A DNA stretch of 64,000 nt from assembly GCF_003171515.1 (NCBI RefSeq), contig NC_089390.1:5704001-5768000 (forward strand), given 5' to 3'. Positions 33,101-44,562 of the stretch are shown in pieces. The translations under genes and the position numbers were made by a program. The stretch is from Pyrenophora tritici-repentis (lineage: Eukaryota; Ascomycota; Dothideomycetes; Pleosporales; Pleosporaceae). Within the stretch, counting starts at the first letter, position 1. Each line of letters starts with the position of its first letter. The notes beneath the pieces were generated by a model. That model was not told the DNA's origin. It was given only the letters and a program-made list of their open reading frames with translations, and made no database searches.

Positions 33101-33696
33101 GATACGCTAAAGTTGGACACTTCTTTCCCTGACAAAGCCTCGATAGGTATGCCTGTGATCTCATGGATAGTGTCTTTTAGAGACTGCTTATCCCCTAGCA
33201 GATCTCCCTCTTTTGAATAGAACGTCACTGATGCAGGAGCAAGCAGTTCCTGGAGTGTCTAGCCTCTAGTGAACTACTTGCTCTTCCTGAAGGTTGGCTT
33301 CCACCTCCAGCTTGATTCACTTTCCGCATTAGGAGTGTTGCACTCGACGTCTGGAAGGTAGACGTAACACTTCTTTGCGTTTTGATACCAGCGGAACATA
33401 GAGTTGATCGCTTCCTGAAGCTCTTGGCTGTTCGTCTTGTCAATGCAGCAGGTGTCTACCCAAAAGTAGTCTAGACTATCGCGCTTAGCTTGCTGAGCGC
33501 AGAAGAATATCTTTCGATAACCCTCCTTGACTTTTGCATCTACTTCCTCTATATTGCTATGGTTCCGAAGGTCCTTGAAGGTTGCCTCCTGCCCGCCCCA
33601 GGTGTGCGACAGGATCGCATACGAGGGGATCTTGTCTCCGACCAAGTCCTCAGTCCACCCAAGTCCCCCATCGCCTATCGTGTATAGCAGCCGCAT
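30154..33696 (-). pseudogene. HET-NACHT-ankyrin receptor, RIP-damaged
   Basis: Exon 1 (33696-32108) and exon 2 (32056-30154), joined over a 51-nt intron, give one frame of 1,164 codons. The N-terminal HET domain is clear (SYAILSHTWG, VDTCCIDK, AINSMFRWY). The NACHT P-loop is LYGIPGCGKT and the Walker B region is YIILDALDE. A helical region and 11 ankyrin repeats follow. This is the layout of fungal STAND receptors tied to heterokaryon incompatibility. Three in-frame stops break it: TAG at 33276-33274, TAG at 33261-33259 and TAA at 32247-32245. The first two sit at the invariant Trp codons of the HET motif (WFTRGWTLQELLAP in the family) and the third fits CAA. All match RIP-type changes. The ankyrin part stays open. 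Confidence 0.92.
30170..31280 (-). repeat. Near-identical 99-bp ankyrin repeat array
   Basis: Eleven 33-residue ankyrin units are built on GAEVNAQGG...YGNALQAAS...HEQVVKTLL. Adjacent units are unusually alike at DNA level. A block near 30770-30900 recurs 198 bp away at 30968-31098, showing a two-unit duplication. Such homogeneity suggests recent unequal exchange or gene conversion, as known for other repeat-bearing incompatibility genes. Confidence 0.9.
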
Positions 33697-34884
33697 CTGG
33701 CTGTGTATGTGTCCGTATGCGCGAGTGGTAGGAGCATCGAAGCAGGCTGACGGAATCGACGGCGCACGGTGGCTCGCTCGCGTAGGGCGTGGAGATCGTA
33801 GCTGTTAGGGTGGTTTCGAGTGCTAAGTAACGGTTTGTGGAGTTAAAGGTGAGGAAGACTGCCCTCCTCGTTGTTAGGGCAGGCTGCATCTCCAGCACCT
33901 AGGACAGGAGGCGCAGCCCGCCTGCGCTGTGACGTGAGGCTAGCTGGACAAGGCTGACAACGCATAATCGCGCGACAGCCACCGTACTGCAAACAGAGAA
34001 GCAGTTATTGTCTAAGGACGCGATCTAATAGTGCAGAAAGCGCGAGTTACGGACCGTTGTTTACTATAAGAGGATGTTAAGATGTATGTGCAGCGCGTGC
34101 TGGCTCGTGCAAGGACACACTGGCCATAGGGAATCTAGGCCGCTAACTAACTTATCGTAGGGCTCGGAACGCAATACAGCGACGATAGCGTCAAGAACAA
34201 CCCCGAATATCTTAAGTAACGCATTTGTCTAACGCCAGCAAGCGGCTCTAACGCGGACAACGAAATGCTATCGATGCGCATTATACTAAAAACCATGTTC
34301 ACGCAGCCTTCGCCTACCTAATCGCGACCTAAAACTAAAGCAGACCAGAGCACCCTCATGCACAACCGCCACGCCTATTTTGAGAGATATACGAGATTTG
34401 CATAGCGCCATATTGTTTACGATAGGATACAGCGGGCGAAAAACGCGCTAATGCCGGCTGATGTATGCCAAGCCACGTTAGCGTATCCTGCCAGCTCGGG
34501 CTCATATTGAGAGATCTCTTGCTTCGCACTACGGAGCTCGCGGCATGCTCGCTCCCACGTCGGAACGAGACCATAAGCTAGGAGAATCGATTTTCCTCCC
34601 TCGCGCTCTCTTTACAACCCGCCGAGTGGTTAATTACTCTACATGATTGTTAATGGACAGGGGGGTGTCGTTAAAGAGTCGATTGACGACGTTAACGCAA
34701 CGATCAATAGCCTAGCCAACACTACAGTGATCTGTATCGGAGATAAGTTAACTTGCGAAATCGTAGCTAGATAATTGTTAGGTGTCATTTACATCTCAAC
34801 AGATTTAGGAGGAAGCATTCCCGGACGTCCGAAGCGTGAACCTGTCTCGCGACACGGTGTGTCTCTGCACTTAGGGACGCACCT
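33697..34884. other. Non-coding right arm of the inverted-repeat unit
   Basis: About 1.2 kb upstream of the receptor gene. Open frames are short and without recognised motifs. It presumably contains the former promoter of the receptor gene and ends with the right inverted repeat. Confidence 0.5.
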
Positions 34885-34886
34885 TA

Positions 34887-35083
34887 CCTTCAATTTTGAC
34901 CTTTGCCCCAGCTTTGACACGACTCTTCTCCTCTAAAGGACTTGTCTGACGACGATCATCATGACTAGAAGATGTGTGACTCCTCATCAAGACAATCCGA
35001 GACGGGCTTTGAGTACCGATGGGTTCGCTGAGATCGCTATGAGCTGGGGCGACTTGTTTTAGACACAAACCCGGTCGATTCAT
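34887..35083 (-). pseudogene. Orphan 5' exon next to the inverted-repeat unit
   Basis: From the ATG at 35083 (MNRPGLCLKQVAPAH) about 65 codons run to RVKAGAKVKIEG, directly at the TA border of the inverted-repeat unit. At the border the sequence becomes GGTAAGG, a possible splice donor. Beyond the other border (29488 downward) the sequence could have continued an intron of about 51 nt and then exons toward 28284. It may be the detached start of that gene. Family unknown. Confidence 0.35.
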
Positions 35084-35327
35084 TTCCTGTCTAATGGGCA
35101 AAGATTAGTAGGGATGTGGAAGTAGAGAAGAAGATGTGTAAATATAGAGAGGTGATATGGGTGCTCAGTAGCAGATGTTCGCAATGCGAAAGGAAGACTT
35201 GCGTGTGGAGCGTTGATGGGTGAAAGAATTTATAGGTCAGGGCCAGGGCCGCCATTGACAATCAACGTGGAGTGAGCATGATTACAACCCAGAGCACCAC
35301 GCGCTATCTGAAGTACCATGGGATCAA

Positions 35328-37040
35328 CTATGAGAAAGTCCCACGGTCACTTGCGGAACTTGAGTCACGACTAGCTTTCTCGTACGCTCTCCACCATAGT
35401 GCCATGTTTGCCGCGACCAACAGATCCATCATCTTCAACCCTTCATCCTCCAAAATCATCTTGCCAAGTTTTGCTTGTTTGCCACCCAAGCCACCACCCG
35501 CAAACTCCTGGCCTAGGGAGAGGTCGTACCGGTCCAGGGGGTTTCTGGCGTTTCCAGCGCCATCGTTTCGATCAATCGATAAAGATGAGTTGTTGCGACT
35601 ATGTCGACCTCGTCGGAAGATTGACGAGCGTTTGAGAGTTGCTTCACCCGTAGGAGTAGAGCCTTTAGGGCTACTTGGAAGGTTAAATCTCAACTCGCTT
35701 ACGGTCGCAGCAGTGGGCGGTGCTCCTTGGAGCCCAGGAACGATATGTCGACACTGCAAGATTCGTTAGCCTGGCCTGCAGATGAGCATCATGATACTTG
35801 TTGCATTACCTTCAGCGATCCGCCACCTACGCCAGTGATGAACTCGCATCGACCATCCCACGGACTGGAGAACACATAACCACGAAAACTTGTCTGTCTG
35901 TCCGATACCTGAATACTGCCGTAAGTCTGATCCTCGCGAGTCAAGAACGAAGGCGTTGGGGTAGGGCGCATTTCGGCTTCCCCATTGTAGCTGCCCTTGG
36001 AGCTGGGGCGGCCGGTATTGTAATCGTGGGAAGTGTTCTTTCTGTGTCCAAAGCTACCGCCTCCGTGCTGAGACCCTTCCATCCATATGCGCCGACGGAA
36101 CGTGTTTTCACTTGCTAATCGGTGGCTCATTTGCGATGCTGGTATTTGAGCTTGTCCTACTTCGTGTGATCGCACAGATAAACCAGTATTTCTGGTGGGT
36201 AGAGGAGGCCTATCGCCGGTATCCGAGTATAGAAACTTGGAATAGCCAGGATTGAAGATCTCAATGTACATCGGCGCCCCTATTTTCTTCTTGATCCTGG
36301 GATCATCGATTGTCGTAGAGGAAATATCTAAGACAGGCGGATCCTCAATACGAGCGACATTCCACTGAGCGCCAGAAGCTGGGTCTCGTCGGATGAGGGT
36401 AAGGGCTGGACAAGCGCGTGGTGGATTCATGGATCGCCTGCGCGGTACAGCTTCTGGTCTTTTGTTTTCCTGTCGGTATTGTGTTGAGTCGTATGAACGT
36501 CGTGGCGGTAAATCCGGGACTGCTCCTGATGATTGTGCATACTGGTTTGCCTTTATATTCTGATTGCTTGAGTAGTTGTTGATGGGCGCCAGAGCGCCAG
36601 GTACAGGTTTACGAGCGGGAGCAACAGCTATAGCGGGAACACCCGGTACCGCTTTGCGTTGAACAGGCGGAGCAGAAGCCGGATAAGATGTGGATTGGCC
36701 TTGTTCTAGAAAATCATCGTCCAAATACGCAGGACGGTCAACAAGATTGGCATCTTCCGGTTGTTCAACATGTACGTAGTATAACGAGCTTGTTATGTCT
36801 TCTGCAGTCACCACCTTGTCCCGTGGCTTCATAGGCGATAGGAACACATCTAAGGCCTGTTAGGGTCATCACAAACAGGCGTGTTTTGACAGCCGTACCT
36901 CTGCTGCCAGGAACACGGGCGATGTACAGTACTAGAGGCTCGTGTCTCACATGGGTTGGGTTCCTTGGATAAGCTGGCGGGTTGAATGCCAGTGCCGTAA
37001 GGGTTGAGAGGGACTTTGCTTCAATAATGGGCGCAGCCAT
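35328..37040 (-). CDS. Unknown conserved fungal protein, 535 residues
   Basis: Exons 37040-36899, 36849-35810 and 35753-35328 encode 535 residues; the introns (49 and 56 nt) have CTAAC branch sites and keep phase. The start is the ATG at 37040 (MAAPIIEAKS). Residues 1-90 look like a compact conserved domain (EPLVLYIARVPGSRDVFLSP, TSSLYYVHVE). The middle is Pro/Ser-rich and probably disordered. A second conserved part lies around GGSLKCRHIVPG, LRFNLPSS and near MDLLVAANMALWWRAYE. No function is assigned. It lies 440 bp from the inverted-repeat unit and looks undamaged. Confidence 0.8.
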
Positions 37041-37565
37041 TAGAACGAGAAATGATAGCACTGGATACGATGGAAGAAAGATGAGATGGTGGCTTGTTTT
37101 TGCTGGGAAGACTATGGAACGGTTGTTAGTGGTTGTCGCAGGCTGTGCCTGGCATATATGCGTGCAATCAATGCTGATGTTGGGTGTGCGCGTGGCTGTG
37201 CATACGCGTCTCCACCAAGCTATTGTGTACAGCAAAGACGTCGTCGTGACCTATCACTGTGGCTACAACAAACAAGGCTGGTGCGGGTGTGAAGGAGGAG
37301 CCTGGAGCATGCGAGTCCCCTTCACGTTAAGCTTGGAACGGCAGGCGGTGGCTGGGCTGGAGAAGTGGGTGCCTGGATCTATTGGTTCACGTAAAGTACG
37401 GGTCCTAGCGCCTGAAAGTCTGCTCTGCGAAATCTTGGCCTTGATTTTCGCGACCCGCACACGACACAGCTTTGAAGACGCCCCGCCGACTCTGTGCCCT
37501 GCGTCTTGTTTAGAAAGCTACAATACACCATCACGAGACGTGTACCGTGTCTAATATCACACACC
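37041..37565. promoter_or_regulatory. Divergent promoter region
   Basis: These 525 bp separate the start of the 535-residue unknown gene (minus) from the start of SURF6/Rrp14 (plus), so both promoters should lie here. No specific operator-like motif is identified. Confidence 0.5.
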
Positions 37566-39248
37566 ATGGGCGACAACCTGGAGGTATGCACCGGGAAGAT
37601 GCCTGCCCCATCGCTCTCGCCGCTAACTGAGAGCTGCAGGAGCGATTGAAGAGCCATGCCCGGGCATTTGAGGGCCTGATGTCTTTGATACCTGCCAAGG
37701 ACTACTATGGAAAAGATGAGAGTATCACCAGCGTATGCATGTCTTCGCCCCCATGCCCCGCTCTTTGCTGATATCTGTTCGCAGACACAATGGCAAAAGA
37801 AGGGGAAGAAGCAGACCCTCGAGGAACGCCAGGCTGCCAAGCGCGCAAAGCTAGATCCCGCCTCACATAAGAGCGCCAAAGACGTCATGGACGAAAATGC
37901 GCTTAAACGAAAGCGTGAATTAGAGGGCGACGTCGAGGTATCCGAAGCCGAGTCCTCCGACCTCGACATGGACATCACCAAGGAGAAGCCCCTGGAGGGA
38001 ATCAAAACCAAGGCAAAGAAGCAGAAGACTCAACCCGTAGAGCCCGAAGTCGAAGAAGACGATGAGGCTGCTGAGACCCGTGCGCTATCGAAAGCGGAGG
38101 CCAAGGCCGAGTTGAAAGCCGAGAAACGGAGAGAGAAGAGGAAGGAGAAGCAGGCAAAGAACAAGCAAAAGCTGGAGGCGAAGAAAGCGCAAAAGACAGC
38201 CTTTACAGGCCTTGCCGCCACCGACAAGACTGAGGAGCCCCAGTCCGAGGACGAAGAAGAGGACGAAGATGACGACGGGGACGACACCGAACACCCAGAC
38301 GATCGCATACAAGCTTTGGACGTCAGTGGTCTTGTCGAAGAGGGTCAGTCTACTGCTCCCTCCACTACTGCCAATTCCAATTCCTCTACAGCCTCAGTCG
38401 CGTCTGCTGCCTCATCGACGTCATCAATGCCACAATCCACTGAAGACGCACCATCGAAGAAGGCGAAGAAGCCCTACACAATCGATCCGCAAAGTCATGA
38501 AAACTTCCGAGCCAGACTAAATGCGAAGCTCGAAGCTATGCGTGCAGCACGGAAAGCCGACGGCCCCGACGGCCGGCCTGCGCGGAACCGGGCGGAGCTG
38601 ATTGAGACGAGGCGGAAAAAGGAGGCCGAGCGAAAAGCGGCAAAGAAGGCTCAACGTCAGGAAGCAAAGGAGGACGAGGCACGGCAACAAGCAGAAGAGC
38701 AGCTCGCACGGATACGAGGCGGTTCGGGCTCACCTTCAATATTCCCTGCCAGATCACCCGAGACTGAACGCAATTTTAACTTTGGCAAGATTGCATGGGA
38801 TGGACAACAGCTCGACAGCAATCTATCTGGCTTCTTAGAGAACAGGAAGAAGAAGGGCAAGTCAGACGCGAAGACGGCGCTCGAGGCCGCTCAGAAGAAG
38901 CAAGCTCGAATTAATTCCTTTGACGAGGACAAGCGCAAGGACATCCAAGAAAAGGACCTGTGGCTAGCTGCCAAGAAACGTGCCCAAGGCGAGAAGGTCT
39001 TTGACGATGTAAACCTCCTCAAGAAGAGCCTCAAGCGTCAACAGAAGCAAAAGGATAAGAGCAAGCAGGAGTGGAAGGAAAGACTCACCAATGTCGACCA
39101 AGGAAAGGCAGCCAAGCAGAAGAAGCGAGAGGAGAATCTCAGGAAGAGGAAAGAGGACAAGGGTCAAAAGGGCAAGAAGAAGGCGGTTAAGAAGCCTGGT
39201 AAGAAGGTCAAGCGACCTGGGTTTGAAGGCACCTTCAAGTCCAAATAA
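37566..39248 (+). CDS. RRP14: SURF6/Rrp14-family ribosome biogenesis protein
   Basis: Exons 37566-37583, 37640-37732 and 37785-39248 encode 524 residues; the first exon has only six codons (MGDNLE). The N-terminal SURF6 segment (SHARAFEGLMSLIPAKDYYG) is conserved in the family. The middle is acidic and Lys-rich with nuclear-signal-like runs. The C-terminal SURF6 domain starts near RARLNAKLEAMRAARKADG and includes NFGKIAWDGQQLDSNLSGF and AQGEKVFDDVNLLKKSLKR, ending in a Lys-rich tail. The family acts in the nucleolus in pre-rRNA processing for both ribosomal subunits. Introns have GTATGC donors and CTAAC or CTGAT branch sites. The gene appears intact. Confidence 0.93.
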
Positions 39249-39684
39249 AATGGGAAGAAGACGAAATATCAAAAGGACAGCGACATGTGTACTAGCTAGG
39301 AGGGCATTTGGCGTTTGATACCATATCATGGCTGGCATCGTATGAGCGTTAGGAGTATATGTGACGTTGAATATTGACATGTCTATTTGCGAAGTAATGA
39401 CTGGATACATATCATAGTGTGAAGAGTTGCTGGTCTGGTACTTGATAATAGATATGCTCGACTTGGTAGTCTCAGCTAAAATGAGCTATGCTGGGTGTTT
39501 GGTCATAGGTTCTAGTGAGATACAGTATGTAGCAATTGAACGGCAGATTGAATTAGTCACAAGTAGACGTTGCCTACATTAGCGCGACCTCAACTACTGA
39601 TGCATCTACAAAAGAAATATGACTTGGTCTGTGACATTTAACCACTGTCTCTGTATATACAGTTGCTCCGCTTCACAACCCCCA

Positions 39685-40497
39685 TCATCTGTATGGTGCG
39701 TCCGCACGAGCTGCCGCCGCAATCTCCGGCTCCCACTTGTCTCCGTTCGCTAGCAACTTCTCCTTGTTGTACAGCAACTCCTCTCGTGTCTCGGTCGCAT
39801 ACTCAGCATTGGGTCCTGGGCAAGGTTAGCAGGTGTTTTCGACTGTTTATTGTGCCAGACGTACCCTCAACAATCGCATCGACAGGGCAGCTCTCCTGGC
39901 AGAGACCGCAGTAGATGCACTTTGTCATGTCAATGTCGTAGCGTGTGGTCCTCCTGCTGCCGTCCATGCGCTCTTCAGCTTCGATTGTGATGGCTTGGGC
40001 AGGGCAAATGGCCTCGCAGAGCTTGCAAGCAATGCAGCGCTCCTCACCCGTGGGGTACCGCCGAAGAGCGTGTTCGCCTCGGAAGCGGGGTGAGATTGGA
40101 CCCTTCTCGAAGGGGTAGAAGATTGTGTATCTTTGCAAATGTCAGGTCTTGCTTTCTTTGCATGAAACAAGCCAATCGCTTGTACTCTGAGGGCTTCTTA
40201 CGGTGGTCGGAAGAACTGCTCCAGCGACACATACATGCCCCGGAACATCTCCATGAGCAAGAAGTACTTGCCCGCCTGGTCCAATGCATTTTCTCCCTCG
40301 TCCCACTTCTTCGGCTGCGGTAACCGGAAGCCTGGCGGAGGCGGTCCTGCTGGGGTGGCGGCGCGGGAAAGAGTCGTAGAGAAGAAGGCGACGGTGGCGG
40401 GCGAGGGCAGGCGTCCTGACGCGAAGTGTGGTGACCGGAGCAACATCGCGGCTGGGCGGCTGCGTGCCAACATTGTCAATGGCTTTGCGCTGGCCAT
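39685..40497 (-). CDS. Complex I TYKY-type iron-sulfur subunit (NDUFS8)
   Basis: Exons 40497-40202, 40130-39865 and 39815-39685 encode 230 residues. Residues 1-50 are rich in Arg, Ser and Ala, as in a mitochondrial targeting peptide. The conserved core begins near [19 protein letters not shown]. Two 4Fe-4S motifs follow, [12 protein letters not shown] and [12 protein letters not shown]. The C-terminus ([20 protein letters not shown]) is typical of fungal orthologues. The subunit carries clusters N6a and N6b in the matrix arm of NADH:ubiquinone oxidoreductase. It is transcribed divergently from the mitochondrial acyl carrier protein gene, whose product is also a complex I subunit in fungi. Confidence 0.96.
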
Positions 40498-40905
40498 TGT
40501 GGGCGTAGTGACGGCGCGGGCGGGTGCTGTGGGTTGTTGCTGGGGTTTGCGGAGGTTGTTGTCGAGCTCGAAACTGGAAGCCGTCGCTTGTAACACGGAA
40601 GCTGCGATTGGCCAAGAAGACCAATGACGGCGACGACAGTGGGAGGCAACTCCGCCGTCGGAGAAAATGTGTAAAAAGTCCTAGATAGTCTTTCCAGACG
40701 CTTCCTACACCCAATACAAGTGTATGTTACAGTTATTTCAGGTACCGAAAGTATGCGTGTTCGCGGCACACAGTGTATGTTTCTCTCGATGGCTGACTAA
40801 CGTAATGTAACTTTAGTCTGAAGTTCCAAACTCTAGTCGAGCATCAACATCACTACCTCCACCGACCCTCTTGCCTCTCCCCGCCGTCTTCCGAAACCGC
40901 TCGCC
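40498..40905. promoter_or_regulatory. Shared divergent promoter of two complex I genes
   Basis: The 408 bp between the two start codons must contain promoters for both the TYKY subunit (minus) and acyl carrier protein (plus). No motif is named with confidence. Confidence 0.6.
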
Positions 40906-41586
40906 ATGTTCCGAACAGCACTCCTGAGGTCCGCAAGGTCCGCCGTTCGCGCTGCACCACGATGCCAGGCCGCAATGGCTCGCCCCGTTGCGCGAAGCGC
41001 TTTTGCTCAGCCAAGGCAAATCACCCCCTCCGTATACTTCCAGGCCGTTCGATGCTACGGTGCGAGCGCTGGTCTGTCACAGGATGAGGTCACTGGCAGA
41101 ATAATGGAACTTTTGAAGAACTTCGACAAGGTAATGGACATGCGATTGGAATTTTAGGCCGTGGCTAACCCACCAATAGGTTCAGGATACTTCCAAGGTA
41201 GCTACCGACAGTTTGTGTGAATTTTTCCTGGGGCCAGTGCTTATAATTTGCAGCTTAACGCCGAATCGCACTTCCACAACGACCTCGGTCTTGATAGTCT
41301 GGATACCGTAGAAGTGGTCATGGCAATTGAGGAGGTTAGTCGCAATCCGTGCGGCATACGGGAAGCAAATCTAACAGCATTGAAGGAATTCAGCATTGAG
41401 ATCCCCGACAAGGAGGCGGATGCCATCCACAGTGGTATGTCTTTGGGATAAAAACACTGCGCATATTACATACTGATGATATCACAGTCAAGCAGGCAGT
41501 GGACTACATCATGGCCCAACCCGATGGTGAGTTGCAAATGAAATTCCAACACAGTGCGCAATGCTAACTTTGATACAGCGCACTAA
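40906..41586 (+). CDS. ACP1: Mitochondrial acyl carrier protein
   Basis: Six exons (40906-41130, 41180-41197, 41254-41334, 41386-41434, 41488-41526, 41579-41586) encode 139 residues; all five introns are 49-56 nt and keep phase. Residues 1-50 form an Arg-rich mitochondrial presequence. The carrier domain has the phosphopantetheine serine Ser96 in [17 protein letters not shown], and continues [16 protein letters not shown] and [11 protein letters not shown]. The protein carries acyl chains for mitochondrial fatty acid (octanoate/lipoate) synthesis. It is also the acyl carrier subunit of complex I. Intron density is high for so small a gene. Confidence 0.96.
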
Positions 41587-42094
41587 ATGACATGCAATAA
41601 GGGCATGCTGAGTAGGAGATGATAGTGGTGGATTTGCTAGTCGGTCCTTCCGATGTGCTATATATATGCCTCCTTGTAAAACAGTAGCCTGGGGCGGCAC
41701 AGTGTACCTCTTCTAGAATTGACGCTATCCACCTCCCAATTGCTTTGACTGGCGTGTTTGTTGTCGGCTTACTCACTTGAGCATATGCGGCGTACACGCG
41801 GTACCTAATCTTGGCAAGTTCCGAGACCAATGACCCTGTCCCTTTGACAAGTGTGACACGAGGATCAACCCACGACTTATTATACACGTACACGCGCCTT
41901 GCGATACAAACCCCTTTATCGTTACGCCTACTCTGTGAATCCGCTGCCTTCCTCCTTGATCCTGCATTCACCGAGAGTCCCACAAAACCCGAGACGGCGC
42001 ATGCGCTGCCCAAGCGTTCCCATCCCTGCGCCCATTGAGGACCATCACCCATAATTTCAACAAGACACCCCCACCAATTCCACCACAACATCCC

Positions 42095-43321
42095 ATGGCT
42101 TCGAGCTCTGGTCTGACGCGCCGGAGAGGAGGCGGCGGCGGCGCAGCAGGCAATGGCGAGGACGAGAGCAGCCGGGTGGGCTCGCCTGCACCCAAGCGCA
42201 ATGACGACCGCACCCCCGAAACCTCCTACGAGAGCTCCGAGAACGGCCACAAGATCGCATTCGACCCGCGGGACATTAGCGAGAATGCAGAGCGAAGCAA
42301 ACAGCCCAAGCTGACGCTCATGGAGGAGATTATCCTCATGGGCTTAAAAGACAAACAGGTGCGTACCGCGACATGTGATGCGGCGGCCGCCTAGGCTGAT
42401 GCGTGAGAATAGGGTTACCTGTCCTTTTGGAACGACAACATTTCGTATGCATTGCGAGGATGCATCGTCATAGAATTGGCCTTTCGAGGCCGCGTGAGCA
42501 TGCAAAAGGACTCGTCACGACGACGGTTCCCGCTCGCCGACAGAAATATTGAGGTCATCGACGACACCCTGACGGGTGAGGTGCTGCTGGACGAGGCCCT
42601 GAAGATGATGAAGTCGAGCGAGAAGATGAGCGTCAACTCGTGGATCGACCTCATGAGCGGTACGGTTGCAGCAAACACGACGGCAAGGCTGGCTTCTAGG
42701 CACTGACTGTACGCACAGGAGAGACATGGAACCTCATGAAGATTGGCTACCAACTAAAGCAAGTACGCGAACGACTATGCAAAGGCCTCGTCGACAAGGG
42801 CATCCTGCGCACCGAAAAGAAGAATTTCCTGCTCTTCGACATGGCTACACATCCCGTCGCTGATGGCGGCGCAAAGGAAGAGATTCGGCGTAGGGTCCGG
42901 AATGTGCTCACGAACCGCACCGTTGTCCTCCCCGGCAGTCAGTTCCTGCCCGAGGAGCTTGACTTTAGGGTGCTCCGGACCATCACCATGGTCTGCGCTG
43001 CTTACGCGGCTAACGTGCTAGAGAACGCGCTGACCACGTTGGGTCACGAGGCACGGGAACGAGCTTTTGCACAGGTGGATGAACTGCTCGCAGAATACTC
43101 GCAATGGCCTTTTGCAAAGAGGCAGGGCGGCTCGCAGGGCGTGGGTGCCAATCTGGGCCAGCTCATCACGGACGAAGTCAACAACAACAAAGATAAGGAG
43201 CTTCAGCTCGAGGTGAGTTCATTCTGGGATTCCGCATATCCTTGACAAAGTGCTGAGTTTGAATTTACAGGTGGTTGCTGCGTGCTTGAGTGTGTTTACT
43301 CGGCTCGACTCACTGCTCTAG
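42095..43321 (+). CDS. VPS74: Golgi phosphoprotein Vps74 (GPP34 family)
   Basis: Exons 42095-42358, 42413-42659, 42719-43212 and 43271-43321 encode 351 residues. A disordered Gly/Arg-rich N-terminus ([14 protein letters not shown]) precedes the GPP34 domain: [56 protein letters not shown] and [20 protein letters not shown]. The C-terminus ends in TRLDSLL. The family binds phosphatidylinositol 4-phosphate and keeps glycosyltransferases in the Golgi by binding their tails and COPI. The start ATG at 42095 was chosen because the in-frame sequence upstream has no ATG. Confidence 0.95.
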
Positions 43322-44562
43322 ACATGGACCATGTGTCAAGACGAGCGGTTTTACTGGGCTGCAGGGAGCAGGCCTCACGATGGGCAAGGCTCGACGTCTG
43401 GGGCATGTACCGCTAGTACTTCAGGTGCATATAGCCGGTGAGGCTGTATGCAGTAGGTGGCAGCGTGACGAGGCGGGGAGGCTCCAAGTGTAGGGTATTC
43501 TCCATTTTTAGCGTTGATGCAGCGGAGAGATGGATGTGGAGACGAGGGCGTCGGCATGTGCTCAAAAGGTGTAACACCAGACGCTTCTTCTTCTTGTGCT
43601 GCTGAGCGGTTCTTTGCCCAAAAATATAAGCTTTATTCGACACTGAGCACCTGCCCGGGCAGTCACCAGTGCATTACGCTGTGGCGTGCAAAGCAAGTTT
43701 ATGCGCTAGCACCCGTCCACGGTACTTGAGGTGTACCCACAAGGTGTCACTGGCGCCACACGTGATGATTGCGTGGAGACGGACAGGATGGCTAGGCGGA
43801 AGCCCATGTATTTGTGGAAACGGTCGCTAAATCCAGATTCCTGGTCGTCGGCCTTTTGGGGGTGGTGGACATTTACGTTTGCATAGACGGTGGCTGCGTT
43901 TCTTCATTCACGGGACGTCGTGTTCGTGCTGGTCCATGGGCTGGCTCGGCGCTTGCAAGCGGGAGCGAGGCGCAAATCCATCAGTGCCTCTGTCTGACAC
44001 CCAACACATCATTCCGAGCTTATCCACGGCCACGGCGGCGACCCCTCACTAAGGTACCGCAGCAGGTGTTTCGCCGATTTAGGAGCCTGCCAATACTCTC
44101 GCCTGTGAAAGCCTTACTGACGGACGGGCTGCTGCGCTTGACTACCCGATCGGCACTTCTTTCCCTTGACAGCCAAACAGGAGCCCAGCCCCAGCCCTGT
44201 GACCTGTGACGACGCGCAAATTGCATGCTTGCAGAGGTATGTCGTTTTCTCTTTTCCGCTACTTTCCTCCTTGTAGTCGTTGTCATGTTGCCGTGGTCGT
44301 TGTTGTTGTTGTTTCCCCAGTGTGCGGCGCATGGGGTGCTGTTGCTGTCGCATACCCGCCCCCTTCTCCGGGCAGGCGCGACCGCATGGGACGCCCATTG
44401 ACCCACACGAGCCTCCCGCATCACGTATCTCGCATCTCGCATCACGCTTCTCGCATCCACCGCATCCCCATCCATCACTCCTGCCTCCGTCCATGCCTCG
44501 GCTCTAACTAGGGCAGCTACACGCAGGTCGCTCCTGCTGCGCGCATACGCGATACCCACGCC
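43322..44562. other. Intergenic spacer
   Basis: About 1.2 kb between two plus-strand genes. Several short frames are present but none shows a family motif. The right part near 44400-44560, with CGCATCTCGCATCACGC-like short repeats, should be the promoter and leader of the SNF5-family gene. Confidence 0.5.

Larger units (their letters stand above)
29491..34884. mobile_element. Inverted-repeat-bounded 5.4-kb unit with TA borders
   Basis: The ends are imperfect inverted repeats of roughly 55-60 bp: AGGTGCGTCCCTA at 29491 and its reverse complement ending at 34884. They share AGAGACAC, CGAGACAGGTT and TTCGGA in order. Each end is flanked by TA (29489-29490 and 34885-34886), consistent with a Tc1/mariner or pogo-type insertion. 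No transposase was recognised inside; instead it contains the HET-NACHT-ankyrin pseudogene and non-coding DNA. It may be a non-autonomous composite element that captured the receptor gene, or two related ends brought together by chance. Confidence 0.6.

Noticed and set aside
44020..44559. Minus-strand open frame upstream of the SNF5-family gene
   Set aside because: Low-complexity translation, no motif, and it overlaps the promoter and leader of the plus-strand gene.
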